A DNA stretch of 64,000 bases from positions 3,548,512 to 3,612,511 of the forward strand of contig NW_002060948.1 in NCBI RefSeq assembly GCF_000150275.1, written 5' to 3'. The stretch is from Trichoplax adhaerens. Lineage: Eukaryota > Placozoa > Uniplacotomia > Trichoplacea > Trichoplacidae. Position 1 is the stretch's first letter. Each line of letters begins with the position of its first letter. Of this stretch, positions 51,408 through 63,000 are shown piece after piece. A program made the position numbers and the translations under genes. The notes beneath the pieces are model-generated. The model searched no databases and was not told the DNA's origin. It saw only the letters and a list, made by a program, of their open reading frames with translations.

Positions 51408-54400
51408 ATGGATGATGACTGGGGATTAGCAGCTCGTAAGCAAGATGAACAAGCCAAATCCAACGAGGTATCTTCTTGATAAAGCATGATGCATATTTCA
51501 AATGCCATCGCAAGACTGTACAAGGCGCTGTTGTCTGCCAATTTTGAAACAATTTAAGCGCGTGATAGTAGGGGCCATCGCTTACAGGATCATAACACCA
51601 TGCTAGTCATGGCTGTTATTTTTTTGGAACCTATTTTACCGAAAGGATTTACAGCTGTAGAGTCCAGAATGCAACCCGATGATAATTTCAATTCGATTCG
51701 CTTGTAAAAATCGACTAGGTACCAATAGGGGCCGTGATGATAGGACTAGTCGATGGGAAGATACTGTGTGGGATATTATTCTAAATTGAAAATAGTCCAT
51801 GAAGATACCTTACTGTCCATAAACTGTTGTAGTAAAATTGAATTTTTCCCGAGTATAGTATACACTTTACGTTGATTTCATTCGATCGAGTGGATGTGGA
51901 TAAGCAGAAGCAGGATACTATCGATCCTTTTGACCAACATTGTCTCTTGTCCAGTGACCGCTACGACGAATAAGGCGATTGAAAGCAAGCAGGTAGTTCA
52001 AGAGCAGCTGATTTCCGTCTTGTGATAATCGGACAAGATAGCAGCAGATCATGGTGCATCCCTACAAACTCTCAATCAATATCGTTAAAATGTAGCAGTC
52101 TACTTGGGCATGACATCCAACTCTAGACTTTAATTTGCTACTAAAGGCGTGCTACGACCGTGTTCTTGTAATAGATGCAGTCGTTGTTAATCGGAACAGT
52201 CAAGGCCTTTGACTCAAGGATTCATAATAGTTCGATCGAGATTTCCCTATGGACTTTACATGCAACAGCCAATACATGAAATCTACCGCTTATGGATGAA
52301 TTAGCTCGCACTTTGCTACCATTCATTCAAGTTAAGCGACCTAACTAGTCACCTTCAGGATTTTAAATTACTGCCATGTGACTCGAGCATGTTTTTGCCT
52401 TCTTGGCCGCCTTGCTTCCGCTGATAACACGCACAAACATTGCACGAGTAGACGCTTAAGATGTTCGCCGGTACTCGATAGTCAATTCAATGCCTGCCAA
52501 ATGCCCTCATAGCTGCTCATTTTACGCGGACTGATCGCATCATTTCATTATCAGTAAACAAGATCATCATGCGATGGAATGACTACAAATGATCCATGAA
52601 GGCAATTATCGTAAAATGATTGAGCAAAGAATCGCAGTTAAGTACTACAGAATTCATAGAAACCCTATCCACTATGGATGCCAAAATTCGCCACAGACTT
52701 TCCAATATTTTCGGCATTTCGTGAAATATGGTAGTGACTTCATTATAGCTGAATTCGTCTCTTCAACGTTATGTTTAATAGTTAATCAAGCCGAAAGGAA
52801 GGTCACTCAATGGATATCTCGATCATTGACTATGCATTTTACGGTATTTTACCTACGTCGATGTTATCCGACTAACCGCGTCTCAATTTTTTTCATTAGT
52901 TGTAGTTTGACTAACCCTGGGCAAGATCTAATGTACAGTGTATGCGCCGACACGAATAATGGTCCAATTTTTTGCAGTGAGCTACGCTTTTAGTCAATGC
53001 TTTAGTATGGTTATCCTATTATAACCAAAAGCATTAATATTGAGAGCTCTTGACTTGATTGATCATAACAAGTACAATCATGAGTCAATAATCTCTAGAG
53101 AGCAATATAAAACCAGGCGGCAACATGTGCAGCCGGTCTAGGAGCTACGTTAGTACGTAAGAGTGTGAATTAGACTTCCTTGAATCCTTACAAGATGCTA
53201 AGTAAACCATCCTAGTAGATTGCATTTTGGATGTGTAACATCCATGTCAAAGAGATACAAGTTTGAACCCTCAACTTGTAAAGAAAGGATAAATCTATAA
53301 TTGTTAACTGATCATTTAGTCATGCACACCTTACACTGTATCTTACTGTGGTATCGATTATGTCATAATCACCACACACATTTTTCAATTGACCCTTGAA
53401 TAATTAATCCATCCATTCATTTTAATTTTAAGCAAGGTGAAATCAGCTACATAGCAAGAATGATATCTCATACTATTACGTTGTCTTTTTTTTTTAGCAG
53501 AAAAAGAAGGCCGATGAACCTACAACCAGCTCGGCTACAGGTGAGTATCTTGCATTGATAGATAGTTTGATATGCAGTAGGTGGAAGGAAAGAGCTAATT
53601 GAATTTTATATAACAATGGTAAAAAGCAGGGAAAGATTCAGACACTGCTTCAACCTCTACTGAGGATGATGCTGGAATTTCATCAGCAGAAATGTCTCTT
53701 TTAAATAAAGTTTTACGCTCCAAGCTCGTTAGCACTACTGCTGACATTGAAGTTCAGCGTCAAGATCCAAATTCTCCGTTATATTCCGTAAAATCTTTTG
53801 AGGAATTAAATTTGTAAGCCACGTAATATCTTTTCAGACCTTTGAAACGGTAACAAAGAACATCATTTAAACTAAATGATAACAATTTCAGGGCAGAAGC
53901 TGTTCTGAAGGGTGTATACGGCATGGGCTTCAACACTCCATCCAAAATTCAAGAAACCGCTTTGCCACTCCTTTTAGGAGCCAAGTAAAAGCAATCGAAT
54001 ATCTCTAATTTGTTGACATCATTGGATTGTATTAACTATTTTCTTTGTAAATTGATCCTTCCCAGGCCGTCGAATATGATTGCACAATCACAGTCGGGAA
54101 CAGGAAAGACTGCCGCATTTGTATTAACGATGATCAGTCGAATTGATCCAAACAAAGAATATCCTCAGGCAAAGCAGATTTACTAGTTTCTACTCTTGGA
54201 TTAACGTGGCGTTCTCATGCTTTCCATATTTTACAATTTAGGCCCTTTGCTTGTCACCAACGTTAGAATTAGCACAGCAAACGGGTAAAGTTTGTAAACA
54301 AATGAGTAAATTCTTAGATATTAAAATAGCAATGGCGACCAGAGGAGAAGAGCATGGTAAATATTATGATCTAGTTAACGTGGACGATAATAGCGAAGCG

Positions 54401-55440
54401 TAACCAGTTTACACATGCTCCCCTTAGGTAGACGAAGGGAAAAGAAGGTAGAGCAAATCATTATTGGTACTCCGGGTACAATTTTGGACTGGATTAGACT
54501 GAAATTATTTGATCCTAGCAAGTTGGGTATATTTGTTTTGGACGAAGCGGATGTAATGATTGATACACAAGGCCACCGTGATCAATCAATCAAGGTGCAC
54601 AGGTAGGGAGTATAGTGCTATGAAGACTAAATTGAATAAACTGGATCGGTATTATCGATGCAAATCGTTGGCTATACAAGTAATACTAAATGAAAGACTT
54701 GAACGTCTAGGCACTTGAAGAAAAGTGCTCAATTTCTCTTGTTCTCCGCGACGTACGAAGATCGTGTCATGAAATTTGCAGAATCCATCGTTCCAAATCC
54801 CGTTATTATCAGATTAAAACGTAGTGAAGAAAGCTTAAGCAACATTAAACAATTTTATATTCGGTGTCAAGACCGACAAGAAAAATTCGAAGCACTATCT
54901 AATATCTATGGAACTATTAGCATCGGCCAAGCCATGGTCTTTTGTCATGTAAGCCACTACAGTAGATTGCGATTTATAGTGCTGCTACCGAGATAATGTA
55001 TGATGTGGTTTTATTACGTCTAGACTAAAAAATCTGCGCAATGGTTAGCTATGAAGATGAAAGAAGATGGTCACGCTGTGGCTTTGTTAACGGGAGACAA
55101 TTCTCCTGAAGAGCGTATGTTTGTCATTGATAGGTACAGAAGTGGAAAAGAAAAACTTTTAGTAACAACTAACGTATGTGCTCGTGGTATTGATGTGGAG
55201 CAAGTGTCTGTTGTCATCAATTACGATGTGCCTCTTGATGGCCGTGGAATCCCTGATTGCGAGACTTATTTACATCGTATTGGTAGAACTGGTCGTTTTG
55301 GAAAGAAAGGTATTGCTATTAATTTCGTGGATTCTGACCGATCTTTCAATAATTTAAAGTCGATAGAGAAACATTTTGGTCGAAAGATTAATCAGATTAT
55401 AGCAGACGACCCTGACCAGTTGGAACAATTAGCTGATTGA
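51408..55440 (+). CDS. DDX19: DDX19/Dbp5 DEAD-box RNA helicase
   Basis: Nine exons give 475 residues, close to human DDX19B (479): 51408-51467, 53498-53540, 53630-53813, 53892-53984, 54066-54168, 54242-54356, 54428-54602, 54711-54948 and 55024-55440. DDX19/Dbp5 acts at the cytoplasmic face of the nuclear pore, remodelling exported mRNPs with GLE1 and Nup214. Visible motifs: Q motif [14 protein letters not shown], Walker A SGTGKT (137-142), Ia LSPTLELA (the family's PTxELA variant), GTPGT, DEAD (238-241), SAT (about 270-272), [14 protein letters not shown], and HRIGRTGR (421-428). The N-terminus [17 protein letters not shown] is family-like. Intron 1 is about 2 kb, far longer than the others. 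Intron 5 (54169-54241) has a GC donor. The stop codon overlaps the 3' end of the convergent gene. Confidence 0.96.
51468..53497 (+). other. Long first intron of DDX19
   Basis: About 2.0 kb, against 73-90 bp for most other introns of this gene. It contains a 134-codon open frame (52589-52993) without a recognisable domain or splice context, which I treat as chance. An inverted repeat ACAAGTT/AACTTGT lies near 53.26 kb. Confidence 0.6.
54169..54241 (+). other. GC-AG intron in DDX19
   Basis: The exon ends ..CCTCAG and the intron starts GCAAAG; the acceptor is TTTAG. Only this donor keeps the phase and the conserved join before [11 protein letters not shown]. The rest of the donor matches the strong consensus usual for GC donors. 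Confidence 0.85.
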
Positions 55441-57261
55441 GGACGAACAATGTGATCGAGCCTGGTTTATTACCATACTCTGTATATTAGCAATATTAAG
55501 TTTAATATCACGGTGAAAGTTGTTTGATTGAAACCATGAAAATGCTATAATCTCACAGCGGTTTCGTTTGCTTTTCGATCTGTTGTAAATGATGGAAGCA
55601 TATTGACGAAAAGTAGGTGTTGAAACTGTCAAAGTAGTCGTTCAATTTAAAGATTACAAAATTATCTATACCTTCTTTTGCACGGTCTGTACGTAGGTTG
55701 ATATGGAATAGTGAAGCCGTGTCTATGCTTTGACTTTCTAAAATGTATTAATAAAAGGAAACGTTGACAGATGCATTATAGCGAGAGGAAATGGATCATT
55801 TTGAGGAGGATATTGAGTCGTACTGTTGTTGTACGTTTATACAGTACAGTGCATCTATTCAGTATACGTATGGCAAAAATGAATTGAAGTAGTTGCAAGT
55901 TATTGACAGTGGATCCATTTCTGAATAAAATAAGTATAGCGTTGATTCAAGAATCCGTGCTTTAAAGGGATTGGCTTACTGCAACAATGTGGTTGCAGAC
56001 TCCACTTGCAATACGTTGAAATGGTTGTACAGTATACGAGTCGATCATGGGATGCTAGTCCTTCAAGCAGTTGTGTTGCCGACGGACTGTGTGACTCAGG
56101 GTTATTTGATTTTCTCTTACTGGTTTCAATCGTGGAGAGTAATGTACTTGTTGACACTGCTTCATCAATATCAGATATATCTTCTTGAGCAATGTTAAGC
56201 ATGCGATTCAGATCTGTCAAGGCTAAAATAGAGACGCTACAGTAGTAAGTGCAAGTCCCTGAGATATCCTATAGATCAGAGATTTGAACTACCACTACCG
56301 TTGGTCTATGTTTTTGAAGCATGCGATTGAGATCAGTCAAAGCTAAAATAGAGATGCTACAGTAGTAAGTGCAAGTCCCTGAGGTGTCCTATAGATCAGA
56401 TCATCAGAGACTTGAACTACAACTACCGATGGTCTATGTTTTTAAAGCATGCGATTGAGATCAGTCCAGGCTAAAATAGAGACGCTACAGTAGTAAGTGC
56501 AAGTCCCTGAGGTATCTTATAGATCAGATCATCAGAGACTTGAACTACAACTACCGTTGGTCTATGTTTTTAAAGCATGCGGTTGAGATCAGTCAAGGCT
56601 AAAATAGAGACGCTACAGTAGTAAGTGCAAGTCCCTGAGATATCCTATAGATCAGAGACTTGAACTACCACTACCGTTGGTCTATGTTTTTAAAGCATGC
56701 CGTTGAGATCTGTCAAGGCTAAAATAGAGACGCTAGAGTAGTAAGTGCAAATCCCAGAGGTATCCTATACTGTATAGATCAGATCATCAGAGACTTGAAC
56801 TACAACTACCGTTGGTCTATGTTTTTGAAGCATGCGGTTGAGATCGGTCAAGCCTAAAATAGAGACGCTACAGTAGTAAGTGCAAGTCCCTGAGATATCC
56901 TATAGATCAAGAGACTTGAACTACAACTACCGTTGGTCTACAGTATGTTTTTAAAGCATGCGGTTGAGATCAGTCAAGCCTAAAATAGAGATACTACCGT
57001 AGTAATGACGAATGATCATAAGACAAGCACAAGCAGAAATGGGCGAGTGTGTTCGTTTTTTACATGGCGACTAGGAGCATTAGCATGCTGGCTATCCGAC
57101 CATGATTTACTTCTCAAAGAGACATATTGACTCCCCATTTGTATTCTCCACTGCCAAAGAGGGAGAGACATGGCGTTGTCTCCTCGTGTGTACTCGTTGG
57201 TGTATATCCATGTAAGGACTTTTCTAATGTTATGATTTGGCAACAATTTCGCTCTCTCCAT
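55429..57261 (-). CDS. Unidentified four-exon gene convergent with DDX19
   Basis: Exons 57261-57111, 56222-55980, 55737-55672 and 55625-55429 all agree in phase and give about 218 residues. The protein begins MERAKLLPNHNIRKVLTW; exon 2 begins LTDLNRMLNIAQEDISD and includes a Ser/Thr-rich stretch and SATQLLEGLASHDRL; exon 4 includes TFRQYASIIYNRSKSKRN. I do not recognise the family. Intron 1 is filled by a tandem array that repeats the intron's 3' end plus the first bases of exon 2. Exon 2 contains a TACTGTA heptamer (complement at 56028-56034); without its extra 5 bp the downstream frame would end instead near 55553. So either the 3' half is misread here, the splice site differs, or the insertion changed the C-terminus. 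The first exon is the least certain. Confidence 0.42.
56200..57005. repeat. Tandem array, ~120-134 bp unit, ~6.5 copies, inside an intron
   Basis: Units start with GCATGC at 56200, 56321, 56448, 56575, 56695, 56829 and 56956 (last partial). Read on the minus strand each unit contains a pyrimidine-rich TCTATTTTAG acceptor followed by the first ~22 bases of exon 2 of the host gene (TTGACTGATCTCAATCGCATGC-like; 20-base core varies), then ~90 bp of spacer. Units differ by an 8-bp GATCATCA segment. The unit at 56695 has a 5-bp CTGTA insertion near 56769 and the unit at 56829 a 5-bp CAGTA insertion near 56940, both at TA. Confidence 0.92.
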
Positions 57262-57419
57262 GCGAATGCCAAATTGTTGAAGATTGTCTAGACCGGTCAG
57301 AGGTTCCGTTCCAACCGCATACCAACCGATTCAAGTCAGGTTCTCCGCTTCGAGGGTCCTTGCGTCTGTCCGGTTCAGGTTCAAGTTCAGAATTAGGGAT
57401 CCGCCAACGGTCGGTCCGC

Positions 57420-57532
57420 TTACAGTACTCTCCACGGCGAGTGTACAGTACTGTAGTGTACTGTACACTGTACCGTTACAGTGTTTACTACAGTACCGTA
57501 TCGGACCGCGCCGTACCGGACCGGATAACCGT
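57420..57532. repeat. Period-5 cluster: TACNG units then CGG/CCG units
   Basis: 57420-57490 is dense in TACAGTA/TACTGTA; 57495-57532 continues with five-base spaced CGGAC, CGCGC, CGTAC, CGGAC, CGGAT units. Same order as the clusters at 23.7 and 39.9 kb. Confidence 0.6.
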
Positions 57533-57543
57533 TTCTCATTCAG

Positions 57544-57641
57544 TATTGTCATTTGAAAATACTGAACTTGCAGCTTTGGTTGACAATTTAAAACAGTTTG
57601 GAAAATTACACGAGGGAAAGAAAGTTGCAGAACTTTCATCT
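57544..57641 (+). CDS. Isolated exon-like segment
   Basis: A 98-nt segment with a good acceptor (TCTCATTCAG) and donor (GTATGC) codes for 32 residues (LSFENTELAALVDNLKQFGK at its start). It has protein-like character, but its phase does not fit the following gene at 58024 and no partner exon was found. It may be a 5' exon of the RNase III-ankyrin gene or a remnant. Confidence 0.25.
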
Positions 57642-58023
57642 GTATGCGTGGTTTGCTTTAACTAAGCCTAAAAGAGCCCAAGTGATAGTATTGAGCGTAC
57701 AACATCAAGATTGCCTTTTCCCCGTAGCAAGCAGTGCATCTACGCCATCATTACTGTACTGGATAGCAGCAGCAGCAGTGTTGGAAGAAAGAAAATAAAA
57801 ATTCCAATTTACCTCGCTTGCAATAAGGTAAATTAGCTCGCAGTAGCATTGCAATAATGTCATGTTGAGTCATCATGCACGATTATCGGTATTACGGCCT
57901 ACATGGATAGTTAATCATGACCCTTGTTATTTGTATGCAGACAGGCAGAGGAGAAAAAAATAATCCACATTCAAGAAAATTAATCAATGATAGTACATGT
58001 AGACAGCCGATATTGGTTGTAGT

Positions 58024-60091
58024 ATGGATTTGATACAACATGCCTTTGAAACACGACTTAGCACTTCTGCTACAACAGACATCCAAAAGATACTCCAACT
58101 CAACAGTGGATCGGACTATCAGGACACGGAAAGTATGTTTGCATTGATTGGTGATAAATTGATGGAACTGACATTATCTGCAATGGTATATGATTACGGA
58201 TCCAAATTATCCTACATCTGATCAAAGTTCTATAGTCAATGCTTTGGCCAGTGATCGAATCGTATTTCAACAACTATTCGATGCGATCGGTTCAACAACA
58301 ATCATCCACCAGTTCAATCCTAATTGGGATGGTCAAGGGCTTACCAATTCAATATTAAACCGAAAGTTAAAGGCCTTTGTGGGTGTCTTAGTCATGCATG
58401 GCAGCTGGGATACTCTTGCACGTTGTATTAAAAAGCACTTGCTCAATTATGTTACCACATACATTGATGGTCGTGTTGATAGCAGCAAATCCAGGAATGC
58501 ATCAGCAAAAGAAAATGAAAGTAATTTTCATATCCACAAAAGATTCATACAAAATCCCATCACGCACCATTTCGATACTGAAGGAGGGAAACATAGCCAA
58601 GAATTGAAAGATCCTCTTGTAACGACGACGACGACGGATACCGCTGACGAAAGCCTACCATCATCCTTTGAAGCTGCACGCAAAATGCAACTTTTACAAA
58701 ATGAAATGATGCAAAAATCTCAAGAGCGAGAATACCAATCACCTAAACGTGATAACTTGAGCAGTCCAGGTGAGCTTGACTATGTATTAATCTGTCCATC
58801 GACATCAATAATCGCAACACATTTAGCCAAGGGTACAGTACATCGGTGACGTAGATTGTGTTCAGTAGATCTAGCCAAAGAGAAAGCATCTAACTAGGAT
58901 ATATGTATATTTATATTGATACTTCTAGGCAATGTATCTTTCAATAATCCACGTAGCGCAGTAACACCAAAAGAACAACGCGTATTTTCCGCTATTAGTG
59001 GATCAACTTGTACCCTACTACAATTTAAACAGTACGTCGCCCACCTGCCAGACATCAATGCTAGGAATAGCGGTAAAGTAGGTGATACACCGTTAATGTT
59101 ACTCCTTCGAAAGACTCACTTACGAAGTGACGACGAAATACCGAAAATTGAAGTCCTTTTAAGACTTGGTGCTTCTTGGACTGCAACAAACAATCAGGGT
59201 GCATCTGCAAATATAATCGCTCGCAAACATGATAGTGCTGTCATCGATAGATTAAGGAAGATTCAACCTGTTGATATAGATGAAAGAGTGCCATTAAGCG
59301 AACCGCTGGAAAATTACTCTGTATCACCAGAGATGCAAAAGGTATTTTCAGCAGTGAGTGGAGATACTTATTCGCTACCTCAGTTTGAAGAAGCTGTGAA
59401 TAATGTACCAAACATTAACTGTAGAAATTCTGGTAAAAAAGGTGATACAGCACTCATGATGTTATTACGAAAAGACGTACTAAAATTAGAAACAGATATT
59501 CCGAAAATTAAAATTTTACTAAGCTATGATGCTTCTTGGACAGCCACCAACAATAGAGGTGAGACTGCAATGCAGCTTGCTACAAAGCATCCATCAAACG
59601 TTCTAGATATGATTAAATTCCCGGCAAATTCAGCTAATTCCACATCAAGTAATCCAGAACAAGTAAGCACTCCAGTATCCGAAAGAGAACCAGGTCAATC
59701 GCGTGGTGTATCAAGTCAAAAATCTGAAACTCCAAATTATTCCACTAACGCAAGTATTAATTACAGTCCACCACTTAGGCATGTTGGCCTTAGGGAACGG
59801 AAAGTAATCGATGCGATCAAGAATAGAAACTCCTCCATAGGCGAATTACGACGGGTAATATCTAGAGTTGAAAATTTGAATTTTTGTGATAATAGCGAAG
59901 TTGGAGACCCTCCTTTGATGTTGCTTTTGCGTCAAAAAGATTTAAATCTGTCGACCGATGTATCAAAATTTGAACTTCTCAGAAATTTTGGTGCTTCATT
60001 GGATTACCGAAATAATCGTAACCAATCCGCTAGGGATTTGATTTCTTCACTTGATAAAAACTTTTTCCTTAAAATCCAAAAATTTTGTTAA
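58024..60091 (+). CDS. RNase III-like (degenerate) plus ankyrin-like triplicate protein, with one frameshift
   Basis: A reading frame from ATG 58024 (after a TTGTAG acceptor) runs into a second frame, offset by one base, between about 58183 and 58200; this continues to donor GTGAGC at 58770, and exon 58929-60091 joins in phase. The N-terminal ~130 residues resemble an RNase III domain: HAF.T near the start, FALIGDKLMELTLSAMVYD, YPTSDQSSIVNALASDR, then LNRKLKAFVGVLVMHGSWD. Of the catalytic acids only the Asp of IGD remains; the signature Glu becomes Ala and the later Asp and Glu become Arg and Lys, so catalysis is unlikely. A Ser/Gln-rich linker follows. The C-terminal exon has three ~85-residue modules (DINARNSGKVGDTPLMLLLR.., NINCRNSGKKGDTALMMLLR.., NLNFCDNSEVGDPPLMLLLR..) with ankyrin-like helices. 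The frameshift may be a sequence error, an unseen intron or a pseudogene. Confidence 0.55.
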
Positions 60092-63000
60092 AAGTTTCTC
60101 ACTGTTATCGTTTCTTCCAATTGTTAAAATAGTATAGAGTTGAGTGACCAAGTCATATCCAGAAATGATCTATATTTTTATTCAGGAATGATTCGCTCAA
60201 CATGTACTTAGACCAATCATGATTACTAGCGATTGTAACGTTTTGAACAGTTTAAATTGATCAGCAATATTGTACAGTGTGCACATCTTTGACCTTGCTT
60301 GAAACTGCCTCTAGTTCACATGGATTGGTTCCTTATTTACACTTGATCACACCAGTCTGAATTGCATGTAGGCTATGAAGAAAATATTTTATTGTAAAAG
60401 TTTTAATAGGAAGTTCCAAGGGCGTCGTTGGCACTTATTATTTATTCAATATCAATCGTTTGTTACATAAAAGCGATCATGATGCTTGTATTTTGTTTTA
60501 TCGCAATATACACAAAAATCGACTTAATTCTATTAATTCAGAAATAATATTATGTAACGGTTATGATATGCCAGCGTAGCCCTATTTATTCATGGACTTT
60601 ACCAACGAATACAGTAATATCTATTTAAAGTTTTCGTACTCATATTAAATTGAACGTTCTAACGACAGTTTACTAAAAACTTTAAAACTAGAATTGAAAT
60701 GTTGTGACTGATAATGACCAGTCTTGTACAGTGGTGAAAAATAAATACCGATACAACACTATGATAAGAGAGGAATCTCATATTCATCTTTGTTAAACTT
60801 CGCTTACAATCTTTATCATAACTTGCCTAGTAGTGTACGTGTAGCTACCGCAAACGAAAGAAATAGTAATAAGTTCAAGCTATATTCAATGTGTTACATA
60901 TTGTGTATACAATTGTTTCGATTAGGTGAAAATTCAGTCTGAAAATGAAAACTTCTATATCTATCTTAAGATATTAAAATTACATCATTAATGAAGTTAA
61001 CAATTACGCAGTCTTGGATAACTCTTTCTACCCTGATTTAATTATTATTAAGGTTAGATTAGAAATGTTAATTTCGATATGTATAATCGTGTAATAAAAA
61101 AATTTCGTTGTTCGCACACATTAGACTTTGTCGACTAATAGAGATATTATCTTTAAACGAAGGAAGATAGTTATTGCTTCGTTATACCAGATTAAAGGAC
61201 ATTGAACAACATTTATAATAATATTAAAGGCTTATGCAATGATATATTGCAAGCATAAGCTGTAAGAGGGCTAATCCAAATTAGCAATAATCTATTTGTC
61301 TAAAAACTATATTTAAAAATATAAGAGTATAACATGTTCTTCAAACACCGCAGGTATCAAAAAACATTCTGTACTCGTACAGCTTTATTTTTATCCGTAA
61401 TAACATCTAGAGCATCTATTATTTTCTTGGCCTTTTAATTGCGAGATCACATCTCATAGACTTAAAAACTAGGACAAGACTTTCCGATTTCCAACCGTTT
61501 CATGAATTAATTCTTAACTACCACTCGTATTAATTATAAAAAGTTTAATAAAGTAAGAATCACCGACCATGAAAAATATATCAATTTCGATTATTATATT
61601 AATTTCTTCAATATAGTAATTAGAGATTACCCATAAGTTAAATGTATTTTAGCTAATATTCAACAGATACTATTAAATCATCGCCGTATATCATAATCGT
61701 ATTTGTCATACAATGTTCAATACGTAAAACATCAGCAAATCCATGAAAAATATTTCAATTTCGATTGTTAGCATGTAAAAATTGCAGATTACCAGTTAAA
61801 TTTAAGTATTATGACTAGTATTTAATAAGATACAGCTGTATTAAAATTATTACTGTATATCATAATCGTATTTGTCACAAAAAGCTCAGTAGTAGGAATC
61901 AATGATTATGAAAAATATTTTGATTTCGATTATTCGATTATTCTTAATGAGTAGTAATTACAGGTTACCCATTCAGTTAAACATTATGGCGAGTATTCAA
62001 CAAGATACTATTAAAAATTGAAATCGTTGCCGACATCATAATCGCATTTATCGCAAAAAAAGCTGAATAATTAAGAATTAACGAACATGAAAAATATTTC
62101 AATTTCGATCGTTAATGTGTGGTAATAAGAGATGACTGGTTAAATTAAAATATTATGGCTAGTTATCAATAAGATCTATTAAAATTAAAATCGTTGCCAA
62201 TATCATAATCGTATTTATCGCAAAAAAGCTGAATAATTATAAATCAATGACCGTGAAAAATATTTCAACCTCGATTGTTAAATGTGTAGTAATTAGAAAT
62301 GGCTCGTTAAGTTAAGACATTATAGTTAGTAATCAATAAGATACTAGTACAATCATTACAGTATATCATAACTATCTTTATGGTTATTTCTTTCAGGTTA
62401 TACTTACTGTACTATTTGAAATTTAATGAACAAATTACCGTTTATTTATAGAATCTACTATCTTACAGCAGCTACTTTGTTAATACCGATTAATTAATAA
62501 TAGTAGGATTCACGCCAGCACAACGTTGAAATTTTATAGCAGACTTTTTCCCTATCTAAAAAATGGTAATAGTTTTAAGCTAGTGCCCATTAATCACTTC
62601 ATTACAATAACATGAAACTGGATAATGCAATCACAATACTACGATTTAGGATAAAATTCCATACAAAGATTTCTTGCTTAGTAATGAAACCATAACTATT
62701 CGAATAGCATTCTTCCATATGGATAGTTAACTCTGGAAAACTTTTAGACAGAATTATTTAAGGTAACACTGACTTGCAATTTAAATTCAATACTAAATAA
62801 TAAACTAAAATAAAGTTTTAGATTTCTGGGAGGTTATCTAGACAGGCAATCTACTGCTATCAGCTATGTCTATATTCATCACATACCTATGATACAATAG
62901 ATTTAATTATGAACAAAAATTTGCTATAATAACAAGAAATAAGCTACGGTACATCAAACAAATATTAAGAATATGATAGTTGCTAACGATATCTCAGACT

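Noticed and set aside
52589-52993. 134-codon open frame inside DDX19 intron 1
   Set aside because: No domain, no splice sites, biased composition; compatible with chance in a 2-kb intron.
56200-57005. Tandem array as a CRISPR array or tRNA-like repeats (GTAGTTCAAATCTC)
   Set aside because: Unit length, near-identical whole units without unique spacers and the lack of cloverleaf stems rule these out.
57237-57665. 142-codon plus-strand frame
   Set aside because: It crosses a period-5 cluster and overlaps the start of the minus-strand gene; only the final 98 nt look like an exon.
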